Positions 11,652 to 20,876 of a stretch of DNA of 64,000 nt are shown piece by piece; position 1 is the stretch's first letter; each line of letters starts with the position of its first letter. The stretch lies in NCBI RefSeq assembly GCF_030816195.1, contig NZ_JAUSXS010000001.1, forward strand, positions 1,697,501 to 1,761,500. Reading direction: 5' to 3'. The notes below the pieces were generated by a model, which saw nothing but the letters and a program-made list of their open reading frames with translations, made no database searches and was not told the origin of the DNA. The position numbers were made by a program, and so were the translations under genes. This stretch comes from Pseudomonas sp. W4I3 (GTDB lineage: Bacteria; Pseudomonadota; Gammaproteobacteria; Pseudomonadales; Pseudomonadaceae).

Positions 11652-14600
11652 TCAATGTGGGGTCGCCAGCGGGAGCGCCGGTGTGGGCCGATGGAAAAAT
11701 TTTTCAAGGTACAAGTATATGACCGGCGTGGTGAACAGCGTCAGCGCCTGGCTCACCAGCAAGCCGCCGACCACCGCGATCCCCAATGGCTGGCGCAGCT
11801 CCGCACCGGGGCCTGAACCGAGCATCAGCGGCACTGCGCCCAGCAGGGCGGCGAGGGTGGTCATGATGATCGGTCGGAACCGCGTGACACAGGCTTCGTA
11901 GATCGCTTCCTCAGGCGCCAGGCCACGTACGCGCTGGGCCTCCAGGGCGAAGTCGATCATCAGGATGCCGTTTTTCTTGACGATACCGATCAACAGCACC
12001 AGGCCGATCAGGGCCATGATCGAAAAGTCCTGGCCCAGCAGCCACAGCATGATCAACGCACCCAGGCCCGCCGAGGGCAAGGTGGAAATGATCGTCAGCG
12101 GGTGCACGAAACTCTCGTAGAGCACGCCCAGGATGATATAGACCGCGACCAGTGCCGCGAGGATCAGCCACGGCTGGCTGGCCAGCGAACTCTGGAATGC
12201 CTGGGCCGCGCCCTGGAAATTACCGATGATGGTACTGGGCATGCCAATCTCGTTCTTGGCCTGGTTGAGCATGATCACCGCATCCCCCAGCGCCACGCCG
12301 GGGGCCAGGTTGAACGACAGGTTCGCGGCGGGGAACATGCCGTCATGGCTGATGGACAACGGCCCCACGCTGGGCGGGTCGACCCTGGCCAGCGCCGACA
12401 GGGGCACCATCTCGTTGGTCAGCGGCGAGCGCAGGTAAAAATAGTTCAGGCTCTCGGTCTTGCCGCGCTGTTGACGGTCCAGCTCCAGCACCACTTGGTA
12501 CTGGTTGATCTCGGTCTGGTACTCGTTGATCTGGCGCTGGCCAAAGGCGTCGTAGAGGGCCTGGTCGACGTCGGTGGCGGTCAGGCCGAAACGTGCGGCG
12601 GCCTGGCGGTCGATGCTGATGTGGGTGATGCTGCCGCCCAGTTGCAGGTCGTTGGACAGGTCACGAAACGCCGGGTTGCCGCGCAGTTTTTCGGTGAGGC
12701 GCTGGGTCCAGATGTTCAGCGTCGGGCCGTCGTTGCTCTTGAGCACATACTGGTACTGGGCGCGGCTGGGGCCGGAGCTCAAGTTGATGTCCTGGCCGGC
12801 ACGCAGGTACAAGACGATGCCGGGCACCTTCGCCAGTTGCGGGCGGATGCGGTCGATGAACTGACTGGCGGAAACGTCCCGATCGGCGCGGTCTTTCAGG
12901 GCAATCCAGAAGCGGCCGTTGGCGATGGTCTGGTTGCTGCCGGTGACACCCACGGAGTGGGAGAAGGCTTGCACCGCCGGGTCGGCCTTGACGATGTCGG
13001 CCAGCGCCTTGTGCTTGGCGACCATGTCCGGGTACGACACATCGGCCGCCGCCTCGCTGGTGCCCAGCACAAAACCGGTGTCCTGCACCGGGAAGAATCC
13101 CTTGGGGATAAAGATGTAACCGACCACGGCCAGGGCCAGTGTCACCACGAAGATCGCCGCCATGGTGCGTTGATGGGCAAGGGCACGCCGCAGGTTGCGC
13201 GCGTAACCGGCCAGCAGGCGCTCGCTGAACGTAGGCTTGGCATGAGCAGAATGGGTCGGCGCACGCATGAACAGTGCGGCGAGGGTGGGCGCCAGGGTCA
13301 GCGAGACCACCACCGAAATCAGGATGGTCGAGGTAGCCGTCAGCGCAAACTCCTTGAACAGCCGCCCGACCACGCCGCCCATGAACAGCAGCGGAATGAA
13401 CGCTGCCACCAGCGAGAAGCTGATGGACACCACGGTAAAGCCGATTTCGCCCGAGCCTTTGATCGCGGCTTCGCGCTTGCCCAGGCCGGCTTCCAGGTGA
13501 CGGTGGATGTTTTCAACCACGACAATCGCATCATCCACCACAAAGCCCACCGCAATCACGATGGCGACCAGGGTCAGGTTGTTCAAGCTGAAGCCCATCA
13601 CATACATCAGCGCGAAACTGGCCACCAGCGATACGCCGAGCACGGCAGACACAATCAGCGTGGCCGACAGTTGGCGCAGGAACAGCGCCATCACCGCCAC
13701 CACCAGCAGGATGGCGATCAGCAAGGTCATTTCCACTTCATGCAGCGAGGCGCGGATGGTCTTGGTGCGGTCGGTCAATACGCTGACCTGCACCGTCGCC
13801 GGCAGCATGGCTTCCAGGCGTGGCAGTGCTTGCTGGATGCGGTCGACCGTGTCGACGATATTCGCCCCCGGCTGGCGCGAAATCACCAGGTTGACCCCCG
13901 GTGTATCGCCGGACCAGGCCTGCACGTAGGCGTTTTCCGAACCGTTGATGACCTTGGCGATATCGCGCAGTTGTACCGGCGCGCCGTTCTTGTAGGACAC
14001 GATCAACTGGCCGTATTCGTCGGGGTGAAACAGTTGATCGTTGGTCGACAGGGTCGACACGCTGTTGGCGCCGTAGATCGCGCCTTTGGCCAGGTTCAGG
14101 CTCGACTGCTGGATGGCCAGGCGAATGTCCGCCAGCGTCAGGCCGACCGCCGCGAGTTTGTCAGGGGAGGCTTGCACGCGAATCGCCGGGCGCTGCTGGC
14201 CGGTGATGTTGATCTGGCCGACACCGTCGATCTGGCTGATCTGGCGCGCCAGCAGGGTTTCCACGTAGTCGCTCAGTTCGGTGCTCGGCATGCTGTCGGA
14301 GCTGACGCTGAGGATCAACACCGGGCTGTCGGCCGGGTTGACCTTCTTCCAGGTCGGCAGGCTTGGCATATCGCTGGGCAGCTTGCCCGATGCGGTGTTG
14401 ATCGCCGCCTGGACTTCCTGGGCGGCGGTGTCGATGCTCTTATCCAAGGTGAACTGCAGGGTCAGCAGGCTGGAGCCCAGGGCGCTGCTGGAGGTCATCT
14501 GGGTCATGCCGGGGATGGCGCTGAATTGCACTTCAAGCGGAGTCGCCACCGACGAGGCCATGGTGTCCGGGCTGGCACCGGGCAGTTGGGCGGTGACCTG

Positions 14601-14747
14601 GATCGTCGGAAATTCCGCTTCCGGCAGTGGCGCCACGGCCAGGCGCGGGAAGGCAATGATCCCCAGCAGCACCAGGGCAAAGGTCAGCAGCAGGGTGGCG
14701 ACCGGGTGATCAACACACCAGGCCGAGGGCGAGCGGCTGCCGCTCAT
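11652..14747 (-). CDS. RND efflux pump, HAE1 family (MdtB/MdtC-like)
   Basis: Proton-driven inner-membrane efflux transporter of 1031 residues, the normal RND length. The N-terminal span (TLLLTFALVLLGIIAFPRL), the large periplasmic loop beginning PEAEFPTIQVTAQLPGASPD, the TM4 acidic pair in VGFVVDDAIVVVENIHRHL and a second repeat with GIVKKNGILMIDFALE are visible. The Asp pair and hydrophobic-substrate features place it in the HAE1 (drug/organic) class and not the HME metal class. Its ATG overlaps the adaptor stop by four bases. No outer-membrane channel gene is in the operon. Because the adaptor frame is broken as given, pump function may be lost unless that is a sequence error. Confidence 0.93.
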   Translation of the reverse strand: MSGSRSPSAWCVDHPVATLLLTFALVLLGIIAFPRLAVAPLPEAEFPTIQVTAQLPGASPDTMASSVATPLEVQFSAIPGMTQMTSSSALGSSLLTLQFTLDKSIDTAAQEVQAAINTASGKLPSDMPSLPTWKKVNPADSPVLILSVSSDSMPSTELSDYVETLLARQISQIDGVGQINITGQQRPAIRVQASPDKLAAVGLTLADIRLAIQQSSLNLAKGAIYGANSVSTLSTNDQLFHPDEYGQLIVSYKNGAPVQLRDIAKVINGSENAYVQAWSGDTPGVNLVISRQPGANIVDTVDRIQQALPRLEAMLPATVQVSVLTDRTKTIRASLHEVEMTLLIAILLVVAVMALFLRQLSATLIVSAVLGVSLVASFALMYVMGFSLNNLTLVAIVIAVGFVVDDAIVVVENIHRHLEAGLGKREAAIKGSGEIGFTVVSISFSLVAAFIPLLFMGGVVGRLFKEFALTATSTILISVVVSLTLAPTLAALFMRAPTHSAHAKPTFSERLLAGYARNLRRALAHQRTMAAIFVVTLALAVVGYIFIPKGFFPVQDTGFVLGTSEAAADVSYPDMVAKHKALADIVKADPAVQAFSHSVGVTGSNQTIANGRFWIALKDRADRDVSASQFIDRIRPQLAKVPGIVLYLRAGQDINLSSGPSRAQYQYVLKSNDGPTLNIWTQRLTEKLRGNPAFRDLSNDLQLGGSITHISIDRQAAARFGLTATDVDQALYDAFGQRQINEYQTEINQYQVVLELDRQQRGKTESLNYFYLRSPLTNEMVPLSALARVDPPSVGPLSISHDGMFPAANLSFNLAPGVALGDAVIMLNQAKNEIGMPSTIIGNFQGAAQAFQSSLASQPWLILAALVAVYIILGVLYESFVHPLTIISTLPSAGLGALIMLWLLGQDFSIMALIGLVLLIGIVKKNGILMIDFALEAQRVRGLAPEEAIYEACVTRFRPIIMTTLAALLGAVPLMLGSGPGAELRQPLGIAVVGGLLVSQALTLFTTPVIYLYLEKFFHRPTPALPLATPH

Positions 14748-15911
14748 GGCTGCACCGTGGCGTCAGCGGTCTGGATTATTTGCGGCGGCTCCTTGAGCAC
14801 TTCCACCAGGGCGCCGGCCTTGAGCCGCGATTGGCCATCGCTGACCAGCATGTCCCCGGCCTGCACGCCCTTGATGATGTTCACCTCGCTGTTCTGGTAA
14901 GTGACCTGCACGGGCACCACTTCCACCTTGTCGCCGTTCAACCGGTACACGAAATGCGAGTCCAGGCCACGCTGCACCACCGTCGGCGGCACCACCAAGG
15001 CGTTCTTGTCGACAGCGGTCTGGATCTTGATGGTCACCAGTTGTCCCGGCCACAGCTTCTGTGCGCTGTTCGGGAACTCGGCCTTGGCGCGCAGGGTGCC
15101 GGTGGTGGAGCTGATCTGGTTGTCGATCAGGCTCAAGTGGCCTTCCCCCAACAGGTCGCCGGTCTGGCCGTCGGTATCGGCCCCCAGGTAGGCATCGACG
15201 CTGGCTTTTTCAGGGGCGGCGATCAGGCCTTGCAGGGTCGGCAGCATTTGCTGGGGCAGGGAGAACTCGACGGCGATCGGGTCGATCTGGGTGACGGAGA
15301 ACAACCCTTGGGTGTCGCTCATGCGCAGGAAGTTGCCTTCATCCACCGTGCGAATGCCGACGCGCCCACTGACGGGGGAGCGAATCTGGGTGTAGGAAAG
15401 TTGTACTTGAGCCGAATCAATCGCGGCCTGGTTCCCCTGCACCGTGGCTTTGAGTTGGTTTACCAGCCGCCTGCTGCTGATCGTAGGTCTGCTTCGACAC
15501 GCCGTCGTCGACACTCAGCTCCTTGTAGCGCTTGAGGTTGACCAGCGCCACTTGCAGTTGCGCCTGGCTCTCGCCCAGTTGTGCCCTGGCCTGGTCAAGG
15601 CTGGCGCGGATCGAGCGGTCATCGATGCTCGCCAGCAAGTCGCCGGCCTTTACCTGTTGGCCTTCCTTGACTCGTAACTGAGTGAGGATGCCGTCGATCT
15701 GCGGGCGGATTACCACGCTGTGCAACGACAACACCGAACCAATGCCGCTGACGAACCGCGGGACATCCTGTTGCGCCACGCTCACCACGCGCACCGGAAT
15801 TGCGCTGGGCGCCGCCAACCGAGCCTTGGCGGGCCGAGTCAAGGTCCAGGCTGCGATGGCCAGAACCAGGAGGGCGCCCACCAGCAGGGCCGTGTTTCGT
15901 TTTATGTGCAT
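14744..15911 (-). pseudogene. RND membrane-fusion adaptor, frameshifted
   Basis: Periplasmic adaptor partner of the RND pump. It starts at the ATG at 15911 (MHIKRNTALLVG) with one N-terminal anchor, then a barrel-sandwich/lipoyl half (VVIRPQIDGILTQLRVKEGQ), an alpha hairpin and, in another frame, the second lipoyl half (SYTQIRSPVSGRVGIRTVDE) and beta-barrel. The frames switch around 15466-15470. Frame one reads SKQTYDQQQA and goes off after GKPTQ, while LVNQLKATVQGNQAAID continues in the next frame. Removing one G restores a 388-residue protein of normal adaptor length. Whether this is a real mutation or a sequence error is undecided. The stop overlaps the pump start. Confidence 0.85.
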
Positions 15912-15953
15912 AGGTACGGCGCCAGGCAAAGGGTCGGGAGCGTTAAATGACCG

Positions 15954-15982
15954 TTATAGCCTTTTGATTTGGTCAGCACAGT
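15954..15982 (-). promoter_or_regulatory. candidate promoter of the RND operon
   Basis: On the minus strand a good -10 hexamer TATAAC (15954-15959) lies 43 nt upstream of the adaptor start. The matching -35 position (15977-15982, ACTGTG) is poor, as often seen in promoters that need an activator. The palindrome at 15992-16007 lies immediately upstream, in a typical activator position. Confidence 0.45.
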
Positions 15983-15991
15983 GACGGCTAT

Positions 15992-16007
15992 CTGACAGCG
16001 CTGTCAG
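15992..16007. promoter_or_regulatory. 16-bp perfect palindrome, candidate response-regulator operator
   Basis: CTGACAGCGCTGTCAG is a perfect inverted repeat 80 nt upstream of the adaptor gene. OmpR-family metal/efflux regulators (CopR, CzcR) are known to bind TGACA-type dyads, so the co-encoded regulator is the obvious candidate ligand. The binding is inferred. Confidence 0.6.
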
Positions 16008-16125
16008 TTTAGCGCAGACCATTCGTACGACGACGCTTAAAGATCCATGAAGCGCAGGTATACTGCGCGCCACTGGGGCCCGCTCGCCGGGCCCGCTTGA
16101 TCTTTTGCGCACCCCGGAGCCCCCC

Positions 16126-16359
16126 ATGACTTCCCCAGCCCAACCCCCTGTCGACGTGGCCGAATCCGTCGACTCGGTCGATGTCGACGGCGTTGAAAAA
16201 GCCGAAATTGCGGCGTTCAAGTTCCCTTTCAAACCGGGTGAGCTGGCGGGCGCCAAGCAGGCCGGTCAGCCCTGGTACAAAGGTGGCGCCAAGAACGGCC
16301 ATACTAAAACGCCAGGCATGGCGCCGCCGGGCACGCGCCGTTCGATGGGTAAACGTTGA
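16126..16359 (+). CDS. small conserved hypothetical protein
   Basis: A 77-residue hydrophilic protein of unknown function. The N-terminal third is acidic (PVDVAESVDSVDVDGVEKAE) and the C-terminal half is basic and Gly-rich (FPFKPGELAGAKQAGQPWY, then KGGAKNGHTKTPG and RRSMGKR). I recall similar short proteins in other Pseudomonas genomes, which is why I accept it. It has no signal peptide or membrane span. I start at the ATG at 16126; the frame can extend back seven codons. It is transcribed away from the RND operon and shares the upstream region with the 16-bp palindrome, so the two could be co-regulated. Confidence 0.7.
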   Translation: MTSPAQPPVDVAESVDSVDVDGVEKAEIAAFKFPFKPGELAGAKQAGQPWYKGGAKNGHTKTPGMAPPGTRRSMGKR

Positions 16360-16515
16360 GAGTAATACTCAGCCGCGCCGTATAGGCAGTTGCCTACAAC
16401 TCACGTCGACATTTCTGCTTGTAGGCCCGCCACCCTTTCTTGAAAGCTTGCCCAGCATCGCCGCGCCCTGATCATCCGTATCGGGACATGGCGACGCCGC
16501 TCTCTCCGGAAAAGG

Positions 16516-17331
16516 ATGTTTCCTGTGGCCCTGATACTTGTCTGTATGGCGCTTGCCCTCTTGCTGTCCGTGGAGGCCGCCGCCGCCGAGCCGCCGCGAC
16601 GCGAAATTCGCTTCGCCGTCGCCGCGCATTTCCCCCCATTTCAAAGCCGTAATCCGCAAGGGCAACTGGTGGGGCTCAATATCGAATTGGGTAATGCCCT
16701 GTGCGTGCAGCTCAATGTGCAGTGCACCTGGGTCGACCAGGTCGTCATGGAAAACTTCCCCGCCCTCGACGCCAGGAAATTTGACGCGATCATGGGGATG
16801 GCCCCGACCTTGAGTCGGCAGCAGTGGGTCAATTTCAGCGATGACCTCTACCCGATCACCACCCGGCTGGTGGCCCGCAAAACCTCTGGCTTGAGCCCCG
16901 ACAGACGGGTACTCAGGGGCAAGCGGGTCGGGGTTCTGGTCAGGAGCAATCGCGAAGCCTTTGCCCTGTCGCAGTGGATGCCGGCGGGCGTGATCATCGA
17001 GAGCTACTGGCTCAACGACCAGCTGGTGCGCAGCCTGGTCGCGGGCGAGATCGATGCGACGCTGCAGGGGGCCGTGGAAATCCGCGAGGCATTGCTCGAT
17101 ACGCCTGAAGGCATGGATTTCGACTTCATAGGCCCGCCGGTATCCTCTGACCTATTGGGCAATAGTGTCGCGATCGCACTGCGCAAGACCGACACCGTGT
17201 TGCGTACTGAACTCAACCATGCGCTTGAACAGCTCAAGCACAATGGCGAATACCAGCGCATCCTCCAGCCCTACCGTCTCGATACAACGCCCATCGACCC
17301 CTCAGGCCTCAAGCTGCCCGCAACGGAATAA
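16516..17331 (+). CDS. periplasmic solute-binding protein, family 3
   Basis: A 271-residue protein of the SBP_bac_3 fold (polar amino-acid or opine type binding). A Sec signal (VALILVCMALALLLSVEAAAA) precedes a mature part beginning REIRFAVAAHFPPFQSRNPQ. The conserved block GLNIELGNALCVQLNVQC and the ALDARKFDAIMGMAPTLSR segment are typical. An in-frame GTG at 16525 has a better-spaced ribosome site than the ATG, so the true start may be nine bases later. No permease or ATPase lies beside it, so it may be an orphan binding or sensing protein. Its 3' end overlaps the convergent cysteine-cluster gene by 23 nt. Confidence 0.85.
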   Translation: MFPVALILVCMALALLLSVEAAAAEPPRREIRFAVAAHFPPFQSRNPQGQLVGLNIELGNALCVQLNVQCTWVDQVVMENFPALDARKFDAIMGMAPTLSRQQWVNFSDDLYPITTRLVARKTSGLSPDRRVLRGKRVGVLVRSNREAFALSQWMPAGVIIESYWLNDQLVRSLVAGEIDATLQGAVEIREALLDTPEGMDFDFIGPPVSSDLLGNSVAIALRKTDTVLRTELNHALEQLKHNGEYQRILQPYRLDTTPIDPSGLKLPATE

Positions 17332-18052
17332 ACGCGTAATTGGCCGGCACCTCGGTGGCAATCTGCGCCCCGGCATCCAGCAGTTGTTCGGCAATGTCCA
17401 TCCCCGAGACATGAAACACCCACTCACTGGCGGTGAGGGGCTGGGCGGTTGCCAACGTAATGGCTTGGGTAAACGCATTCATGTCCGGCAGGTACGCCGT
17501 GAACCCGTCGCCCTTGAGGGCCGTGGTACGAATCCCCAACAAGGCACACACCGCCTCCTTGGTCTGCACATCGTCACGGTCGGCCTGGCGTGAACGGCGG
17601 ATCAATTCAGCCAGTTCAGCATCCATCAGCTCACCGCCAACGATCAACGCCGGCCCCTGTTCCCAGGACTCTGGAGGGCAATCCTTGGCGCTCGGGTTCA
17701 GCGGGATGTGCGGATTGATCTCCATCGGATAGATCCGACACACCAGCGGGCGTCGTTCGTAGATACCGCAGCGATTGTCTTCGTCAAGATTCCGACAGCG
17801 TCCGGCGTTGTAGGCGGCAAAGGTAATCGCCACCCATGCCTGGGTGCTGCCGCTGGGTACCACCACTGAGCGGCGTTCGGCATGTTCGCGTTGCTGTTGG
17901 GGCAAACCCAGGCCGCTGGCGAGGAAACCTTCAACCAGAACAATGACATTGCCGCCGTCCGCCGCCCAGTGTCGGGCTTCGTCGAGGGTCAGGGGCACGT
18001 GGTGATCGGAGCAGCATTTGCCGCAACCTACGCAGGAAAAGTGAGTGTTCAT
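17309..18052 (-). CDS. YkgJ-type cysteine-cluster protein (UPF0153)
   Basis: Cytoplasmic protein of 247 residues with a putative zinc/iron-binding cysteine cluster. It starts at the ATG at 18052 (MNTHFSCVGCGKCC). The pattern CVGCGKCC near the N-terminus, together with CRNLDEDNRCGIYERRP and LVCRIYPME, is the CxxCxxCC...C...C...CR.YP signature of the YkgJ/CxxCxxCC family. The biochemical role of the family is poorly known. The C-terminal 100 residues show no recognisable domain. Its last 23 coding bases overlap the end of the convergent binding-protein gene, an antisense overlap. Confidence 0.85.
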   Translation of the reverse strand: MNTHFSCVGCGKCCSDHHVPLTLDEARHWAADGGNVIVLVEGFLASGLGLPQQQREHAERRSVVVPSGSTQAWVAITFAAYNAGRCRNLDEDNRCGIYERRPLVCRIYPMEINPHIPLNPSAKDCPPESWEQGPALIVGGELMDAELAELIRRSRQADRDDVQTKEAVCALLGIRTTALKGDGFTAYLPDMNAFTQAITLATAQPLTASEWVFHVSGMDIAEQLLDAGAQIATEVPANYAFIPLRAA

Positions 18053-18160
18053 GGCGGATCTTTTACCAGGCAAGGTCAGAGGGCAGACTTGAGCGGTGAC
18101 GGGTTTTTACCTCTATCCACCGCTTGGGCTCTCTGAAAGCAAGTTATGCGCCAGTGAACA

Positions 18161-18643
18161 TCAGTGCTCAGGAATCACGTCGCGCAGGACGAGCCGCATG
18201 CCTGCGCTTTCATACAGCTGCCGCGCGCGCAGATTGGTCTCCCGCACCTTGAGGTCCACATAAGGTTCGCCGCGCTGCTTGAACACGTGAAAGGCATGAA
18301 GCAACAACGCTCGGCCAAGCCCCTGGCCCTGGGCGCAGGGATGCACCGACAGGTTTTTGATAAAGGCACTGGTCCAGCACTGGGCTACGCCGAGAATGCC
18401 CTCGGCGTTACTGGCCACCAGGCACAGCGTGGGGTCGAACTCGGCATCGGTAACGAATTGCCGGCGCCATTGTTCAAGGCCTGCGACACGGCCACCGCCC
18501 TGGTCCTGGGTCATGCGCAATACCGCATGGACCGCCGGGGCCAGTTCATCGCGGTAGTGATCCAGCTGCGTCTGGGGCGGCCACTGCGGCGAGGGCAGGC
18601 TGCCGGTAAGGTCGCGTCGCAGCAGCAGGAAATACTCGGCCAA
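18161..18643 (-). CDS. GNAT-family N-acetyltransferase
   Basis: A 160-residue protein with the GNAT fold. The acetyl-CoA-binding motif is seen in NLSVHPCAQGQGLGRALLLHAF (Q/RxxGxG/A region), followed by VRETNLRARQLYESAGM, the typical motif B. The substrate is unknown. The gene ends the cheV transcription unit: cheV stops 3 nt upstream of its start, so both are probably co-transcribed. Confidence 0.88.
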   Translation of the reverse strand: MAEYFLLLRRDLTGSLPSPQWPPQTQLDHYRDELAPAVHAVLRMTQDQGGGRVAGLEQWRRQFVTDAEFDPTLCLVASNAEGILGVAQCWTSAFIKNLSVHPCAQGQGLGRALLLHAFHVFKQRGEPYVDLKVRETNLRARQLYESAGMRLVLRDVIPEH

Positions 18644-18646
18644 GGC

Positions 18647-19549
18647 TTACAAACCCTTTTGCGCCACGGTTTGCGCCGCCACCACCAGGCACTTGGTCAA
18701 CTCGGGGGAGGAAAACTTGGTCAGCACCGCATCGGCACCGGCCAGGCGGGCTTTCTCACTGTTCATCGCACTGTCCAGGGAGGTGTGCAGCAGCACGTAG
18801 AGCTGCTGGAAGTCCGGGGTTTCGCGCAACGTGCGGGTGAGGGCATAGCCGTCCATCTCGGACATTTCGATGTCTGACACCACCACATTGATCTGCTCGC
18901 CCGTGCCTTGCAGCTCCAGCAGCACATCGATGGCCTCTTTGGCGCTACGCGCGGTGTGACAGGTCAGGCCGAGGTTGCGCAGGGTGTGCACCGATTGCTG
19001 CAGCGCCACCTGGCTGTCATCGACCACCAGGATGCGGGCATGGCCGAGCGCTTCGGCTTCATCCATGGTCAGGTCGGTCGGCGCGGCTTCGATCGGCGCC
19101 GGGGCGATGCCATGGATGACTTTCTCGATATCCAGCACCTGCACCAGGCCACCTTCCACCTGGGTCACCCCGGTGATAAACGCGCGATTGCCGCCGGAGC
19201 CATAGGGCGGAGGGCGGATATCGGTGGTCAGGCAGTGCACGATCTTGCTCACCGCCTGCACATGCAGGCCCTGCTTGGAGCGGCTGACATCAGTGACGAT
19301 CAGGCAGCCGCCGTCCGGGTCCTGCAACGGCATCTCACCCAAGGCTCGGCTCAGGTCGATCACGGCCAGCGAGTTACCGCGCAGCGTGGCAATGCCTTTG
19401 ACGTGTGGGTGTGACTCCGGCAGCTTGGTCAGCGGCGGGCAGGGAATGATTTCGCTGACTTTCAGCAGGTTGATCGCCATCAGCTTGCCGCTGCGCAAGG
19501 TAAAGAGCAGAAGCGACAGTGAGTCTGCGCGGGCTTTGGTGGTGGACAT
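18647..19549 (-). CDS. cheV: chemotaxis coupling protein CheV
   Basis: Fusion of a CheW domain and a receiver domain, 300 residues, starting at the ATG at 19549 (MSTTKARADSL). The N-terminal CheW part (FTLRSGKLMAINLLKVSEII; KGIATLRGNSLAVIDL) couples chemoreceptors to the CheA kinase. The receiver begins HARILVVDDSQVALQQ and contains the phosphorylation Asp in VVVSDIEMSEMDGY, allowing adaptation. Pseudomonads carry several CheV paralogues, and which one this is cannot be told. The adjacent acetyltransferase is probably a passenger. Confidence 0.92.
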   Translation of the reverse strand: MSTTKARADSLSLLLFTLRSGKLMAINLLKVSEIIPCPPLTKLPESHPHVKGIATLRGNSLAVIDLSRALGEMPLQDPDGGCLIVTDVSRSKQGLHVQAVSKIVHCLTTDIRPPPYGSGGNRAFITGVTQVEGGLVQVLDIEKVIHGIAPAPIEAAPTDLTMDEAEALGHARILVVDDSQVALQQSVHTLRNLGLTCHTARSAKEAIDVLLELQGTGEQINVVVSDIEMSEMDGYALTRTLRETPDFQQLYVLLHTSLDSAMNSEKARLAGADAVLTKFSSPELTKCLVVAAQTVAQKGL

Positions 19550-19612
19550 AAAAACCTTCTGTGGATCAGGGATGACGATCTGTACACCGTTATCGACCCG
19601 GGCCCCGAAAAC

Positions 19613-19712
19613 TGTAGGAGCGAGCTTGCTCGCGAAGACCGTCAACGATAACGCGGCGAATCTGGTTTAACGCGGTGCTCTCAGGTTCTTCGCGAGCAAG
19701 CTCGCTCCTACA
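19613..19712. repeat. REPIN, GTAGGAGCGAGC type
   Basis: Near-perfect inverted pair: TGTAGGAGCGAGCTTGCTCG at the left and its inverse at the right, separated by about 54 nt. It lies between cheV and the hydroxyacid dehydrogenase stop. Confidence 0.92.
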
Positions 19713-19717
19713 GGGTG

Positions 19718-20692
19718 TCAGCCCTTCCACACCTGCGGGTTCACCAGGTCCTGCGGGCGTTGGCCGAGCAAGGCACTGCGCAGGTTGTCGAGGGCGCGGT
19801 TGGCCATGGCTTCGCGGGTTTCATGGGTCGCCGAACCGATGTGCGGCAGGGTCACCGCATTGCTCAATTGAAACAGTGGCGACTCGGCCAGCGGCTCTTT
19901 CTCGTACACATCCAGCCCGGCGCCACGAATGCGCTGGGTTTGCAGGGCCTCGATCAGCGCCGGTTCGTCCACCACCGGGCCACGAGAGATGTTGATCAGG
20001 ATGGCGCTGGACTTCATCAGCCCCAGCTCGCGGCGGCTGATCAAGTGACGCGTCTTATCGCTCAACGGCACCACCAGGCACACGAAATCCGCCTCGGCCA
20101 GCAACTGGTCCAGGCTGCGAAACTGTGCGCCCAGCTCCTGCTCCAGTGCGCTCTTGCGGCTGTTGCCGCTGTACAGGATCGGCATATTGAAGCCCAGGCG
20201 TCCGCGTCGGGCCACGGCCGCGCCGATATTGCCCATGCCGACGATGCCCAGGGTCTTGCCGTGCACGTCGCGGCCAAACAACGGTGCGCCGACGCTGGCT
20301 TTCCACTGGCCGGCCTTGGTCCAGGCGTCCAGTTCGGCCACGCGCCGTGCGCTGCTCATCAACAGGGCGAAGGCCAGGTCGGCGGTGCTTTCGGTGAGTA
20401 CGTCAGGGGTGTTGGTGAGCATGATCCCGCGTTCATTGAAGTACGCGACGTCGTAGTTGTCGTAGCCCACCGACACGCTGGACACCACCTCCAGTTTGCC
20501 TGCGCCTTCCAGCTGTTCGCGGCCCAGCTTGCGGCCTACACCGATCAGACCGTGGGCGTGGGGCAGGGCTTCGTTGAATTGGGCGTTGATGTCGCCCAAC
20601 TTGGGGTTGGGCGCGATCACCTCGAAATCCTGTTGCAGGCGTTCGATCATTGGTGGGGTGACACGGCTGAAGGCCAGGACAGTCTTTTTCAT
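19718..20692 (-). CDS. D-2-hydroxyacid dehydrogenase (GhrB/glyoxylate-gluconate reductase type)
   Basis: NAD(P)-dependent cytoplasmic reductase of 324 residues acting on glyoxylate, hydroxypyruvate or 2-ketogluconate. It starts at the ATG at 20692 (MKKTVLAFSRV). The Rossmann motif GIVGMGNIGAAVARR, the catalytic Arg in NISRGPVVDE, the Glu in GLDVYEKEP and the catalytic His in LPHIGSATHETR are all in place. The similarity pattern is closest to GhrB/TkrA-like 2-ketoaldonate reductases. No sugar-acid catabolic genes are adjacent, so the exact substrate is open. Confidence 0.9.
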   Translation of the reverse strand: MKKTVLAFSRVTPPMIERLQQDFEVIAPNPKLGDINAQFNEALPHAHGLIGVGRKLGREQLEGAGKLEVVSSVSVGYDNYDVAYFNERGIMLTNTPDVLTESTADLAFALLMSSARRVAELDAWTKAGQWKASVGAPLFGRDVHGKTLGIVGMGNIGAAVARRGRLGFNMPILYSGNSRKSALEQELGAQFRSLDQLLAEADFVCLVVPLSDKTRHLISRRELGLMKSSAILINISRGPVVDEPALIEALQTQRIRGAGLDVYEKEPLAESPLFQLSNAVTLPHIGSATHETREAMANRALDNLRSALLGQRPQDLVNPQVWKG

Positions 20693-20762
20693 GGCAGGCG
20701 GGCTCATCGACTACGGAAGAATGCCAAGCAAGCTAACATATTGTCAGGACCCCGTTGAACCC

Positions 20763-20852
20763 TTGTGGAAGGGGGCTTGCTCCCGATAGCAATGTGTCAG
20801 TCAGCAAATCCATAACTGACAGACCGCTATCGGGAGCAAGCCCCCTCCCACA
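20763..20852. repeat. REPIN, TGTGGGAGGGGGC type
   Basis: Inverted pair of GGGGGCTTGCTCCCGATAGC arms around a 40-nt spacer. It lies between the dehydrogenase start and the LysR stop, 24 nt after the latter. Confidence 0.92.
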
Positions 20853-20876
20853 TCAATCTCTATCGTCTGCCTGGAA

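Noticed and set aside
12102..14900. 932-codon open frame on the + strand
   Set aside because: It is antisense to the RND pump gene; strong third-position GC bias of the real gene keeps the opposite frame open. The protein is low-complexity (Gln/His/Arg/Gly-rich) with no domain.
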